Shown: positions 30,160 through 40,577 of the stretch, in pieces
How the letters are laid out: every line of letters begins with the position of its first letter
Numbering within the stretch: position 1 is the first letter of the stretch
The notes under the pieces: generated by a model
What the model was told of the DNA's origin: nothing
What the model saw: only the letters and a program-made list of their open reading frames with translations
Databases searched by the model: none
NCBI RefSeq assembly: GCF_005796105.1
Contig: NZ_VAUO01000010.1
Location: forward strand, 76,340 to 125,957
Reading direction: 5' to 3'
Length of the DNA: 49,618 nucleotides
From: Pseudomonas mosselii
GTDB lineage: Bacteria > Pseudomonadota > Gammaproteobacteria > Pseudomonadales > Pseudomonadaceae
Program-made: the position numbers and the translations under genes

Positions 30160-31485
30160 ATGGACCTGTTTCGAAGCGAACCTGTCGCCCAGCCCCTGGC
30201 CGCCCGCTTGCGTCCGTCCAACCTGGATGAGTACGTCGGGCAGGAGCACCTGCTGGCGCGCGGCAAGCCGCTGCGCGAGGCGCTGGAGCAGGGTGCGCTG
30301 CATTCGATGATCTTCTGGGGGCCTCCAGGGGTGGGCAAGACTACGCTGGCGCGGCTGCTGGCACAGTTTTGCGATGCGCACTTCGAAACGGTCTCGGCGG
30401 TGCTGGCGGGGGTCAAGGAAATCCGCCAGGCCGTCGAGGTGGCCAAGCAGCAGGCCGGTCAGTATGGCCGGCGTACCATTCTGTTCGTCGACGAGGTGCA
30501 TCGCTTCAACAAGTCGCAACAGGACGCTTTTCTGCCGTATGTGGAAGACGGCACGCTGATCTTCATCGGTGCCACCACCGAGAACCCTTCGTTCGAACTC
30601 AACAACGCACTGCTATCGCGGGCCCGGGTCTATGTGCTCAAGAGCCTCGACGAAGCGGCCCTGCGCAAGCTGGTGGAGCGCGCCCTGAGCGAGGAGCGCG
30701 GCCTGGGCAAGCGTAACCTGCGACTGGGCGATGACGCCTTTAAGATGCTCATGGCCGCCGCCGATGGCGATGGCCGGCGCATGCTCAACTTCCTCGAAAA
30801 CGCCTCTGACCTGGCCGAGGACGGCGGTGATATCGGCGTCGAGCTGTTGCAAAGCCTGCTCGGTGATAGCCGTCGGCGCTTCGATAAGGGCGGCGAGGCG
30901 TTCTACGACCAGATTTCGGCGTTGCACAAGTCGGTGCGTGGCTCTAACCCCGATGGCGCGTTGTACTGGTACGCGCGCATGCTCGATGGTGGCTGCGACC
31001 CGTTGTATATCGCTCGTCGGGTGGTACGCATGGCCAGCGAGGATATTGGCAACGCGGACCCGCGCGCACTGAGCCTGTGCTTGGCGGCCTGGGACGTGCA
31101 GGAACGCCTGGGCAGCCCCGAGGGTGAGCTGGCCGTGGCTCAGGCGATTACCTATATCGCCTGTGCACCCAAGAGCAACGCGGTGTACATGGGCTTCAAG
31201 GCGGCCATGCGCGAGGCCGCCGAGCACGGCTCGCTGGAGGTGCCGCTGCACTTGCGCAACGCGCCGACCAAACTGATGAAGCAACTGGGCTATGGCGAGG
31301 AGTATCGCTACGCCCATGACGAACCCGATGCCTACGCTGCCGGCGAGGACTATTTCCCCGAGCAGCTCGAACCGCGCCAGTATTACCAACCGGTGCCACG
31401 TGGCCTTGAGCTGAAGATTGGCGAGAAACTGCGCCATCTGAGTGAACTCGACCGCAATAGCCCCCGTCAGCGGAGAAAACCGTGA
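30160..31485 (+). CDS. rarA: replication-associated recombination protein RarA (MgsA)
   Basis: A 441-residue AAA+ ATPase related to clamp-loader subunits and eukaryotic WRNIP1, acting at stalled forks. Walker A GPPGVGKTTLARL near 50-62, Walker B ILFVDEVHRFN near 108, sensor region ATTENPSFELN. C-terminal tetramerisation domain ends before RQRRKP. ATG 30160 is chosen; a GTG at 30157 is immediately ahead. Its stop overlaps the crcB start (GTGA). Confidence 0.95.
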   Translation: MDLFRSEPVAQPLAARLRPSNLDEYVGQEHLLARGKPLREALEQGALHSMIFWGPPGVGKTTLARLLAQFCDAHFETVSAVLAGVKEIRQAVEVAKQQAGQYGRRTILFVDEVHRFNKSQQDAFLPYVEDGTLIFIGATTENPSFELNNALLSRARVYVLKSLDEAALRKLVERALSEERGLGKRNLRLGDDAFKMLMAAADGDGRRMLNFLENASDLAEDGGDIGVELLQSLLGDSRRRFDKGGEAFYDQISALHKSVRGSNPDGALYWYARMLDGGCDPLYIARRVVRMASEDIGNADPRALSLCLAAWDVQERLGSPEGELAVAQAITYIACAPKSNAVYMGFKAAMREAAEHGSLEVPLHLRNAPTKLMKQLGYGEEYRYAHDEPDAYAAGEDYFPEQLEPRQYYQPVPRGLELKIGEKLRHLSELDRNSPRQRRKP

Positions 31486-31856
31486 TTGCACTGATCGCTG
31501 CTGTGAGCGCTGGCGGTATCGCCGGCACCTTGCTGCGCTTTGCCACGGCCAATTGGGTCACCGCCCACTGGCCACGGCACTTCTATCTGGGTACGCTGGC
31601 GGTCAACTTGGTCGGCTGCCTACTGATCGGCCTGCTGTACGGCCTGTTCCTGCACAAACCCCTGGTGCCGGTCGAGCTGCGCGCCGGGCTGATCGTGGGC
31701 TTTCTTGGCGGCCTGACGACGTTTTCCTCCTTTTCGCTGGATACCGTGCGCTTGCTGGAAAGCGGGCAAGTCCCGCTAGCCTTGGGCTATAGCGCGATCA
31801 GCGTAATGGGCGGGCTGCTCGCCACCTGGGCGGGCCTTTCGCTGACCCGATTCTGA
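31482..31856 (+). CDS. crcB: fluoride channel CrcB/Fluc
   Basis: A 124-residue four-helix membrane protein that exports fluoride as a dual-topology dimer. GGIAGTLLRF, GTLAVNLVGCLLIG and the Phe-box region GFLGGLTTFSSFS are diagnostic. Start is GTG 31482, overlapping the rarA stop by four bases, so it is translated from the rarA transcript. No fluoride riboswitch could be placed because the gene has no leader of its own. Confidence 0.95.
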   Translation: MIALIAAVSAGGIAGTLLRFATANWVTAHWPRHFYLGTLAVNLVGCLLIGLLYGLFLHKPLVPVELRAGLIVGFLGGLTTFSSFSLDTVRLLESGQVPLALGYSAISVMGGLLATWAGLSLTRF

Positions 31857-31886
31857 ACCAACACCTACACATAACGAGAGAACGAT

Positions 31887-33167
<1,281 letters not shown>

Positions 33168-33168
33168 T

Positions 33169-34563
33169 ATGGACTACCTGCCGCTATTCCACAAGCTGCA
33201 GGGGGCGCGCGCGCTGGTCGTCGGCGGTGGCGAGATCGCGCTGCGTAAGGCGCGCTTGCTGGCCGATGCCGGGGCTGCGCTGCGCGTGGTGGCGCCGCAG
33301 GTCGACGACCAGCTCGCCGCCTTGGCCCGCGAGGTTGGGGGCGAAGTGTTGGTGCGCGGATACCAGTCCAGCGATGTCGCAGGCTGCCGTCTGGTCATCG
33401 CGGCCACCGACGATCCTGCGCTCAACGCCCTGGTTTCTGCCGACGCCCAAGCGCTGAGCGTGCCGGTCAACGTGGTGGATGCGCCGGCCCTGTGCACGGT
33501 GATCTTTCCAGCTATCGTCGACCGTTCACCTCTGGTGGTGGCGGTGTCCAGCGGTGGCGACGCGCCGGTACTGGCACGGCTGATCCGCGCCAAATTGGAG
33601 GCCTGGATTCCTGCGGCCTACGGAGAATTGGCGGGGCTTGCCGCGCGCTTTCGCGAAAAGGTCAAGGGCCTGTACCCGGACGTCAACCAGCGTCGCGGCT
33701 TCTGGGAGAGCGTGTTCCAGGGCCCGATTGCCGAGCGCCAGTTGGCTGGGCAGGGCGCTGAGGCCGAGCGCCTGTTGCAAGCGATGGTCGACGGTGCGCC
33801 TGTGCAGCAAGGCGGTGAGGTGTACTTGGTCGGTGCAGGCCCGGGCGATCCTGACCTGCTGACCTTCCGCGCCTTGCGCTTGATGCAGCAAGCTGACGTG
33901 GTGCTGTATGACCGCTTGGTGGCTCCGGCCATCATCGAGATGTGCCGGCGTGATGCCGAGCGTATCTATGTCGGTAAGCGCCGTGCTGACCACGCCGTAC
34001 CGCAAGACCAGATCAACCGCCTGTTGGTGGACCTTGCCCAGCAGGGCAAGCGCGTGTTGCGCCTGAAGGGGGGCGATCCGTTCATCTTCGGCCGTGGTGG
34101 CGAGGAGATCGAGGAACTGGCCGAACAGGGTATCCCGTTCCAGGTCGTACCGGGCATCACCGCCGCCAGCGGCTGCTCGGCCTATGGTGGAATTCCGCTG
34201 ACCCACCGTGACTACGCCCAGTCGGTGCGTTTCGTAACCGGGCACCTGAAGGACGGCACCAGCAACCTGCCTTGGAACGACTTGGTGGCGCCTGCGCAGA
34301 CCCTGGTGTTCTACATGGGCCTGGTGGGCTTGCCGACCATTTGCGCCGAGCTGATCCGCCATGGGCGCGCGGCTAGCACGCCAGCGGCGCTGGTGCAGCA
34401 GGGCACAACCCGCAACCAGCGGGTGTTCACCGGGACGTTGGCGGATTTGCCAGCGTTGGTGGCCCAGCATGAAGTGCATGCGCCGACCCTGGTGATCGTC
34501 GGGGAAGTGGTGCAATTGCGTGACAAGCTGGCGTGGTTCGAAGGGATGCAGCAAGACAGTTGA
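33169..34563 (+). CDS. cysG: siroheme synthase CysG (trifunctional)
   Basis: A 464-residue fusion. Residues 1-200 are the NAD-dependent precorrin-2 dehydrogenase/ferrochelatase (ALVVGGGEIALRKARLL), and about 215-464 are uroporphyrinogen-III methyltransferase (YLVGAGPGDPDLLTFRALRL, LKGGDPFIFGRGGEE, VVPGITAASGCSAYGGIPLT). It makes siroheme for sulfite and nitrite reductases. It begins one base after serS and ends before a short GC hairpin (34567-34588) facing the convergent glutathione transferase gene. Confidence 0.97.
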   Translation: MDYLPLFHKLQGARALVVGGGEIALRKARLLADAGAALRVVAPQVDDQLAALAREVGGEVLVRGYQSSDVAGCRLVIAATDDPALNALVSADAQALSVPVNVVDAPALCTVIFPAIVDRSPLVVAVSSGGDAPVLARLIRAKLEAWIPAAYGELAGLAARFREKVKGLYPDVNQRRGFWESVFQGPIAERQLAGQGAEAERLLQAMVDGAPVQQGGEVYLVGAGPGDPDLLTFRALRLMQQADVVLYDRLVAPAIIEMCRRDAERIYVGKRRADHAVPQDQINRLLVDLAQQGKRVLRLKGGDPFIFGRGGEEIEELAEQGIPFQVVPGITAASGCSAYGGIPLTHRDYAQSVRFVTGHLKDGTSNLPWNDLVAPAQTLVFYMGLVGLPTICAELIRHGRAASTPAALVQQGTTRNQRVFTGTLADLPALVAQHEVHAPTLVIVGEVVQLRDKLAWFEGMQQDS

Positions 34564-34632
34564 ACCGCATGGGCCGCTGTGCGGCCCATCGCGCCCCCGG
34601 CACGGCAGGCGCGATTGATGCGTGCATGCCGC

Positions 34633-35595
34633 TCAGTCGGCCTGCCAGATTCCCTTGCCCGGCAACCGCTCGCGATCATGCGGCTGGTTGAAGTCCTGCA
34701 GCGGGCCCTTGGGCACGATACCGGTCGGGTTGATGGTCTTGTGGCTCATGTAGTAGTGCTTCTGGATATGCTGCATGTCCACCGTATCCGCAACACCTGG
34801 CCACTGATACAGCTCGCGCAGCCAGTTGGAGAGGTTCGGGTAGTCGCTCAGGCGGCGCAGGTTGCACTTGAAGTGGCCGTGGTACACCGCATCGAAGCGC
34901 ACCAGCGTGGTAAACAGGCGTATGTCGGCCTCGGTCAGGTATTCACCGGCCAGGTAACGCTGCTGGCCGAGCAGGGCATCGAGGTGATCCAGTTCGTTGA
35001 ATACATCGTCGAACGCCGCCTCGTAGGCGTCTTGCGTGGTGGCGAATCCGGCGCGGTACACGCCGTTGTTCACTGCCGGATAGATGCGCTCGTTGAGCGC
35101 ATCGATGGTCGCGCGCAGCGGGGCGGGATAGAGGTCCAGGGTATTGCCGGTCAGTTCGTCGAAGGCCGAGTTGAAGATACGGATGATCTCGGCCGACTCG
35201 TTGTTGACGATGCGTTTTTCCTGTTTGTCCCACAGCACCGGCACGGTCACACGGCCGGTGTAGTGCGGGTCGTCCTGGGTGTAGCGCTGGTGCAGGTACT
35301 GCAAGGCGTCCAAGTGGTCGCCGGTGGAGCCGTTCTGCCGGTCGAAGGTCCAGCCGTGCTCGCCCATCAGCCAGCTCACCACCGACACATCGATCAGCGG
35401 TTCCAGGCCCTTGATGGCGCGCAAGATCAGGGTGCGGTGGGCCCATGGACACGCCAGCGATACGTACAGGTGGTAGCGACCTGCCTCGGGGGCGGGCAGT
35501 GCGTTACGACGCTGTGCGTTTTCACGCTTGAAGGCACCGTCCTTGCCGTTCTCATACCACTGATCGTGCCAGTGGCCCTCGATCAAAAGGCCCAT
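34633..35595 (-). CDS. glutathionyl-hydroquinone reductase (YqjG/PcpF-like)
   Basis: A 320-residue xi-class glutathione transferase. The catalytic Cys sits in SLACPWAHRT, the CPWA motif of this class, and the C-terminal half is the all-helical GST domain (YLAGEYLTEADIRLFTTLVR). Such enzymes reduce glutathionyl-hydroquinones with glutathione. ATG 35595 follows AAGGAGC. The gap to the ybiB-like gene (35596-35684) may hold its promoter. Confidence 0.94.
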   Translation of the reverse strand: MGLLIEGHWHDQWYENGKDGAFKRENAQRRNALPAPEAGRYHLYVSLACPWAHRTLILRAIKGLEPLIDVSVVSWLMGEHGWTFDRQNGSTGDHLDALQYLHQRYTQDDPHYTGRVTVPVLWDKQEKRIVNNESAEIIRIFNSAFDELTGNTLDLYPAPLRATIDALNERIYPAVNNGVYRAGFATTQDAYEAAFDDVFNELDHLDALLGQQRYLAGEYLTEADIRLFTTLVRFDAVYHGHFKCNLRRLSDYPNLSNWLRELYQWPGVADTVDMQHIQKHYYMSHKTINPTGIVPKGPLQDFNQPHDRERLPGKGIWQAD

Positions 35596-35684
35596 GCTGA
35601 AGCTCCTTGGAACAAAAGTTGTTTGTCGTTGGAGCCCAGTCTAGAGAAAAACGTTCGAATAAATAGCGCAAAGACTGGGGTCTT

Positions 35685-36701
35685 TTAATCGCTTAATTCG
35701 ATGGTTTGGCGATTAGCCCAGTACGCGCGCGCGTTGCTGAAGGCGTGCTCACGGTCCTGGCCCAGCCCGCGTAGCGCCAGGGCCATGGTCGCTACCACGG
35801 CCAGTTCACCGTAGCTGTCCTCGGACTCACCACGCCATACCGCCAACAGGTGCTCAGGTTCGAGGCTTGCCGGTTTTACATGGCGCTGGGCGCTCAGAGC
35901 CGGCCATTCCTCGTCCCAGGCCTCGCCTTGCGAGGTGCCGTAGAGGTGGCTGATGACATCTGGATTGACCTCAATCTCGCCCCCGTCGCCCTTGATCACC
36001 ACGGCGTGGTCGCCGAGCAGGCGGCTGGCCTCGCGGTGTACGGCCTGATAGCCGGGGTGAAAGATGCTTTGCAGGCCGCAGCGGGCGGACAGCGGGTTGA
36101 GTACACGAGCCAGGGAGTGGATGGGAGAGCGCAGGCCCAGGGTGTTGCGCAGATCGATCATGCGTTGCAACTGCGGTGCCCAGTCCAGCAGTGGGGCGAA
36201 CGCCAGGTTGCCGCGCTGCAGTGCTTGCTCGACTGCGGCCCAGTCGCGGCACACCGGTATGTCCAGCAGGCCCAGCAGTTGCTCGGTGTACATCCGCCCG
36301 GCCGTGTGTGCGCCGCCACCGTGCATGAAAATGCGCACGCCGTTGCCGGCCAGGCACTTGATCGCCAGCAGGTACCAGGGCAGGTGGCGCTTCTTGCCGG
36401 CGTAGCTCGGCCAGTCGAGGTCCACCGCAATGCGCGGTGCCGTGAGCTGGGCACGCAGGGCCTCGGTGAAGCCGGCCAGTTCGTCGGCGCTCTCTTCCTT
36501 GTGTCGCAGCAGCATCAGGAAGGCGCCCAGTTGGGTGTCCTCGACCTTGCCCTCGAGCAGTAGGCGCATGGCCGCGCGGGCTTCCTCGCGGGTTAGGCCG
36601 CGCGCACCGCGCTTGCCTTTGCCCAGGATGCGCACGAATTCGGCGAAGGGGTGTTCGGCTGGGGTTTCCAGGGTCAATGGGCGTGGAAGTGACTGGGTCA
36701 T
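35685..36701 (-). CDS. ybiB: glycosyl transferase family protein, YbiB/TrpD2-like
   Basis: A 338-residue homologue of anthranilate phosphoribosyltransferase in the YbiB (TrpD2) branch. YbiB lacks anthranilate transferase activity and binds nucleic acids; it is SOS-linked in E. coli. Visible: N-terminal four-helix part (LTREEARAAMRLLLEGKVED), GKKRHLPWYLLA, and MHGGGAHTAGRMYTEQLLGL in the phosphate-binding region. Its ATG overlaps the tusE stop (ATGA), so it is translated with the tus genes. Confidence 0.9.
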   Translation of the reverse strand: MTQSLPRPLTLETPAEHPFAEFVRILGKGKRGARGLTREEARAAMRLLLEGKVEDTQLGAFLMLLRHKEESADELAGFTEALRAQLTAPRIAVDLDWPSYAGKKRHLPWYLLAIKCLAGNGVRIFMHGGGAHTAGRMYTEQLLGLLDIPVCRDWAAVEQALQRGNLAFAPLLDWAPQLQRMIDLRNTLGLRSPIHSLARVLNPLSARCGLQSIFHPGYQAVHREASRLLGDHAVVIKGDGGEIEVNPDVISHLYGTSQGEAWDEEWPALSAQRHVKPASLEPEHLLAVWRGESEDSYGELAVVATMALALRGLGQDREHAFSNARAYWANRQTIELSD

Positions 36702-37033
36702 ATGCAGTTGGTCGGTTTGGGCAGGCCCGCGAGCTTCGCGGCGAGTTTGGCGGGGGTGCCATTGAACAGGCGATTCAGATGCAGGCTATTGCCCTTTTCC
36801 ACACCCAGGTTGAGCGCAGTGTACTTGATCAGCGGGCGGGTGGCTGGCGACAGCTGGTACTGCGCGTGAAACTGGCGCAGCAGTTCGAGAATCTCCCAAT
36901 GCTCGGCGCTCAGGGCAATGTGCTCGCGGGCGGCAAGGGATTCGGCGACCTCGTGGGACCAGTCCTGCAAATCGACCAGGAAGCCGTCCTTGTCCAGGGC
37001 GATTGAGCGATCGCCGACAGTCAGGGTGTTCAT
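36698..37033 (-). CDS. tusE: TusE/DsrC family sulfur-relay protein
   Basis: A 111-residue DsrC-like protein; the C-terminus ends NCI, placing the sulfur-carrying Cys next to last as in TusE. It accepts persulfide from TusBCD and passes it to MnmA. It overlaps tusB and ybiB by four bases on either side. Confidence 0.95.
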   Translation of the reverse strand: MNTLTVGDRSIALDKDGFLVDLQDWSHEVAESLAAREHIALSAEHWEILELLRQFHAQYQLSPATRPLIKYTALNLGVEKGNSLHLNRLFNGTPAKLAAKLAGLPKPTNCI

Positions 37034-37326
37034 AGCCAGCTGTTGACCTTGTCGTAGTGTAGGGTGAGTTCGACGAATGCGGGATAGTCCAGCGCCTTGA
37101 CCTGGGCCGTTTCGAGGGCCCGGGCTCGCAGGTCTTCGTCCAGGGCGTACAGGCGATCACCGAGCCTGGCTGCCTGCAACGCATGCAGCGGCGCGCTGCC
37201 GGGCCGCAGCGCGTAGGTGGCATCACCACACAACAGCAGCGCGTCATCGGGTCCCAGAAGGCGCAGGCAACTGGCCAGGCGTTCGTCGCCAAAAGGCGAG
37301 TGGGCAATGATATGCAGGGTTGTCAT
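37030..37326 (-). CDS. tusB: sulfur-relay subunit TusB
   Basis: A 98-residue TusB/DsrH protein, starting MTTLHIIAHSPFGDERL, part of the TusBCD heterohexamer. It overlaps tusC by one base and tusE by four. Confidence 0.93.
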   Translation of the reverse strand: MTTLHIIAHSPFGDERLASCLRLLGPDDALLLCGDATYALRPGSAPLHALQAARLGDRLYALDEDLRARALETAQVKALDYPAFVELTLHYDKVNSWL

Positions 37327-37685
37327 CAGAGCGTCACCACCTGGTCGAAACGGGCAATCAGCGCCTTGAGCGCGGTCTCATCGAGCACCTCGACCGGCAA
37401 GCTCAGTGCCTCGCCGCTGAGGCCCCTGAGGGCCAGGCTGTGGCCACAGGCGAACAGCGCCTCGACGCCGAACATCGGCAGGGCCTGGAGGTTGGCGGTC
37501 AGATTCTTCTGTTGCAGGGCATCGGGCTGCTGGGCTGCGGTCAGTTGGAACACGCCGTCGTCCAGGAACAGCATGCCCAGCGGAAGGTCAAACGCGCCAC
37601 CGGCCAAGGCAATGTCCAGCGCCTCGCGGGCGGATGGGCCGCTCCACGGCGCCTGGCGACTGATGATCAACAAGGATTTGCTCAT
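37326..37685 (-). CDS. tusC: sulfur-relay subunit TusC
   Basis: A 119-residue TusC/DsrF protein (KSLLIISRQAPWSGPSARE, then LDIALAGGAFDLPLGMLFLD). Structural member of TusBCD without the active Cys. It begins one base after the tusD stop. Confidence 0.94.
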   Translation of the reverse strand: MSKSLLIISRQAPWSGPSAREALDIALAGGAFDLPLGMLFLDDGVFQLTAAQQPDALQQKNLTANLQALPMFGVEALFACGHSLALRGLSGEALSLPVEVLDETALKALIARFDQVVTL

Positions 37686-37686
37686 G

Positions 37687-38079
37687 TCAGTCGCCTCCGA
37701 AGCAGACCAGGCGATCGGCCAGCTGCGCCGCCTCGTGCAGTTGGCCGAGGCCTGACAACTCCCATGGCTCAGGCAGGTTCACCGCCGGGCGCTGGTAGCG
37801 ATTGGCTTCGGTGTCATCGAGCACCCCGCGGCGTAGGGCGGCGGCGATGCACACCACCGCGTCCAGGCGATGGGCGCTGACGAACGCACGCCACTGCGCG
37901 GCGATGTCTTGTTCGTCCTGGGGCGCAACGATATTGGCTGAGGCGCTGTGCACCCCGTCCTGATAGAAGAACAACCGGGCAATGTCATGCCCGCCGGCCA
38001 GCACTGCCTCGGCAAAGCGCAGTGCGCGCCGCGAGGAGGGCGCATGGGCCGGGGAAAAGACCGCGATGGCGAATTTCAT
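37687..38079 (-). CDS. tusD: sulfur-relay subunit TusD
   Basis: A 130-residue TusD/DsrE protein; the sulfur-accepting Cys is in DAVVCIAAALRRG, corresponding to Cys78 of E. coli TusD. First gene of tusDCBE-ybiB. The start at 38079 (MKFAIAVFSPAHAP) matches the family. The pathway supplies sulfur for the 2-thiouridine made by MnmA, encoded at 15724-16848. Confidence 0.95.
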   Translation of the reverse strand: MKFAIAVFSPAHAPSSRRALRFAEAVLAGGHDIARLFFYQDGVHSASANIVAPQDEQDIAAQWRAFVSAHRLDAVVCIAAALRRGVLDDTEANRYQRPAVNLPEPWELSGLGQLHEAAQLADRLVCFGGD

Positions 38080-38167
38080 GGAAAACCCGTGCAAAGGAAT
38101 GTCGCCATGATAAAGCAAAAAGCCTGCGCAATCAGGCGCGGGCTCTGGGCGGCTGGCCGTGACGGTT

Positions 38168-39547
38168 TCAGGCCGGCTCTTTGCTCTCAGGCAGGAACCA
38201 GTTGAGCACCAGTGCGCACAGACCGCCCGTGGCTACTCCCGACTCCAGCACGTTGCGAATGGCCGCTGGCATGTGTGCGAGGAACTCCGGCACCTGCGCG
38301 ACGCCTAGGCCCAACGCCAGAGACACGGCAATGATCAGCAGCGCGCGACGGTCCAGGCGGGTGCTGGCAAGAATATTGATGCCAGAGGCCGCCACTGCCC
38401 CGAACATCACCATGGCCGCGCCCCCGAGGACCGGCTCCGGCACGGCCTGGATCACTCCAGCCACACTTGGGAACAGGCCCAGCAGCACCAGCATGGCGGC
38501 GATCCAGATGCCGATGTGGCGGCTGGCGATGCCGGTAAGCTGAATCACACCGTTGTTCTGCGCGAAGATCGAGCTGGGGAAAGTGTTGAACAGTCCGGCC
38601 AGCAGCGAGTTGGCACCGTTGACCAGTACGCCGCCCTTGATGCGCTGCATCCATACGGGGCCTTCTACCGGCTGGCGCGAGACCTTGCTGGTGGCGGTGA
38701 CGTCACCGATGGCTTCGAGCGAGGTCACCAGGTAGATCACCAGCATCGGGATGAACAGCGCCCACGAGAAGCCCAGGCCAAAGTGCAGAGGCGTCGGCAC
38801 CTGGAACAGCGCGGCCTGGTGCATGCCGGTGAAGTCCAGGCGGCCAAGGTAGCCGGCCAGGGCATAGCCCACGGCCAGGGCGATGACGATAGCGCAACTG
38901 CGCATCCAGACCACTGGGATTCGGTTGAGAATAACGATGATCGCCAGCACCACCCCCGACATCAGCAGGTTCTCGCCGTTGGCGAAGGTGCCGTTGTGCA
39001 TTGCACCAAAGCCACCGCCCATGCTGATCAGGCCAACCTTGATCAGGGTCAGGCCGATCATCAGCACGACGATGCCGGTCACCAGCGGAGTGATCAGGCG
39101 CTTGACGAACGGCAGGATGCGCGAGACGCCCATCTCCACGAAGGACCCGGCGATCACCACACCGAAGATTGCTGCCATTACCGCCTCGACCGGCGTGCCT
39201 TGCTGGACCATCAACGCTCCACCCGCAATCAGCGGGCCCACGAAGTTGAAGCTGGTGCCCTGAACGATCAGCAGTCCAGCGCCAAAAGGCCCAAAGCGCT
39301 TGCACTGAACGAAGGTGGCGATGCCCGAGATCACCAGCGACATCGAGACGATCAGGTTGGTGTCGCGCGCCGAGACGCCCAACGCCTGGCAGATCAGCAG
39401 TCCGGGGGTCACGATCGGCACGATAATCGCCAACAGATGCTGTAGGGCGGCCAGCAGGCCGATCAGCAGGCGCGGTTTGTCTTCCAGACCAAGCACCAGT
39501 TCATTGACAGGCGCCGCCGCGCTTGGTTGGTGTTCGTGTGAACTCAT
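38168..39547 (-). CDS. NCS2 family purine (xanthine/uric acid-type) permease
   Basis: A 459-residue proton symporter of the nucleobase-ascorbate transporter family with about 14 helices. Signature blocks: LAALQHLLAIIVPIVTPGLL, VTSLEAIGDVTATSKVS and SIFAQNNGVIQLTGIASRHI. The last resembles XanQ/XanP/UacT, so xanthine or uric acid is more likely than uracil; the exact purine is not decided. Start ATG 39547. Upstream lies a hairpin-rich gap of about 210 bases before yccA's end. Confidence 0.9.
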   Translation of the reverse strand: MSSHEHQPSAAAPVNELVLGLEDKPRLLIGLLAALQHLLAIIVPIVTPGLLICQALGVSARDTNLIVSMSLVISGIATFVQCKRFGPFGAGLLIVQGTSFNFVGPLIAGGALMVQQGTPVEAVMAAIFGVVIAGSFVEMGVSRILPFVKRLITPLVTGIVVLMIGLTLIKVGLISMGGGFGAMHNGTFANGENLLMSGVVLAIIVILNRIPVVWMRSCAIVIALAVGYALAGYLGRLDFTGMHQAALFQVPTPLHFGLGFSWALFIPMLVIYLVTSLEAIGDVTATSKVSRQPVEGPVWMQRIKGGVLVNGANSLLAGLFNTFPSSIFAQNNGVIQLTGIASRHIGIWIAAMLVLLGLFPSVAGVIQAVPEPVLGGAAMVMFGAVAASGINILASTRLDRRALLIIAVSLALGLGVAQVPEFLAHMPAAIRNVLESGVATGGLCALVLNWFLPESKEPA

Positions 39548-39684
39548 GGAAAGTGCTGCCCCGGCAGAAAAAAGGAGCGCATTCTACGGGCTGAAAACCG
39601 AATGGGGTAGGGGCTCGCAGGATGGCGCTGCGGCCTGCGATGGATTGCTCAGGAAGCTGACTTTTTGGTCAGCCTGTATCGCGA

Positions 39685-39708
39685 CATGCCTGCTTGTTCA
39701 CAGGCATG
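39685..39708. other. AT/GC hairpin upstream of the purine permease
   Basis: Perfect 8-bp arms CATGCCTG (39685-39692) and CAGGCATG (39701-39708) directly beside the yccA terminator. Function unknown; it may be an accessory stem of the terminator. Confidence 0.4.
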
Positions 39709-39732
39709 AAAAAGCCCGCAGAAGCGGGCTTT
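39709..39732 (-). terminator. intrinsic terminator of yccA
   Basis: Perfect 9-bp stem AAAGCCCGC / GCGGGCTTT with loop AGAA (39711-39732), followed on the minus strand by T residues (39709-39713). It lies 25 bases after the yccA stop. Confidence 0.85.
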
Positions 39733-39757
39733 CTCTTTCGCTGGCTGGCGACCTGAA

Positions 39758-40429
39758 TCAGTCGTCGCGGCCCATGATGCCGAACAGTTGCAGCAGGCTG
39801 ACGAACAGGTTGTAGATCGATACATACAGGCTGATGGTCGCCATGATGTAGTTGCGCTCGCCGCCGTGGATGATGGCGCTGGTCTGGAACAGGATGCACA
39901 CCGACGAGAACAGCACGAAGCCGGCGCTGATCGCCAGTTGCAGGCCGCTGATCTGGAAGAAGAAGCTCGCAACCACGGCGCCCAGCAGCACGAAGAAGCC
40001 GGCGGTGATGAAGCCGCTGAGGAAGCTCATGTCCTTGCGGGTGATGAGCACGTAGGCGGACAGACCACCAAACACCAGAGCGGTCATGGCGAAGGCGGAG
40101 CTGACCACTTCGGCGCCACCGCTCATACCCAGGTAGCGGTTGAGGATCGGCCCGAGGATGAAGCCCATGAAGCCGGTGAGGGCGAAGGTAGACACCAGGC
40201 CCCAGACCGAGTCACGCAGCTTGGCGGTCAGGAAGAACAGCCCGTAGAAACCGATCAGCACGACGAAAACGTTCGGGTAGCGTACGCCCATCTGCTGGGA
40301 AATGAAGGCCATGAGGCCACTGAAGGCGAGGGTGAGTGCCAGCAGGCTGTACGTGTTGCGCAGGACCTTGCTGACTTCCTGCTGCTCGACTTGTTGGCCG
40401 TGGTGTACGGCGTAATCCTGTTCGCGCAT
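39758..40429 (-). CDS. yccA: Bax inhibitor-1/YccA family membrane protein
   Basis: A 223-residue protein with seven hydrophobic helices of the BI-1 family. Recognisable text: VLRNTYSLLALTLAFSGLMA and SLYVSIYNLFVSLLQLFGIM. E. coli YccA binds FtsH and modulates degradation of membrane proteins. TAAGGAG precedes the ATG. It is divergent from tRNA-Ser and marks the last core gene before the island. Confidence 0.94.
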   Translation of the reverse strand: MREQDYAVHHGQQVEQQEVSKVLRNTYSLLALTLAFSGLMAFISQQMGVRYPNVFVVLIGFYGLFFLTAKLRDSVWGLVSTFALTGFMGFILGPILNRYLGMSGGAEVVSSAFAMTALVFGGLSAYVLITRKDMSFLSGFITAGFFVLLGAVVASFFFQISGLQLAISAGFVLFSSVCILFQTSAIIHGGERNYIMATISLYVSIYNLFVSLLQLFGIMGRDD

Positions 40430-40531
40430 GGCGACACTCCTTAGGCGGTGGACCAGGGTCTCGGACCCTCGGTATTGAAACGTAAGTGAGCAGAGCATAC
40501 CAGAGCTGTCGCAACCCGCGACACAGAGAGT

Positions 40532-40559
40532 TTGACAGCTTGTTTCATTACGGTATTAT
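40532..40559 (+). promoter_or_regulatory. sigma-70 promoter of tRNA-Ser
   Basis: TTGACA (40532-40537), 16-base spacer, TATTAT (40554-40559): a near-consensus promoter ending 18 bases before the tRNA 5' end. A GC-rich stretch follows the -10 box, as in stable RNA promoters. Confidence 0.8.
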
Positions 40560-40577
40560 TGCCGCCGCAAACGCGCT

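Noticed and set aside
31486..31886. Fluoride riboswitch for crcB
   Set aside because: crcB starts inside the rarA stop codon, leaving no leader, and no crcB-motif structure was noticed in the area.
34567..34588. Hairpin after cysG as an intrinsic terminator
   Set aside because: The stem GGGCCGC/GCGGCCC is good but no T run follows on either strand.
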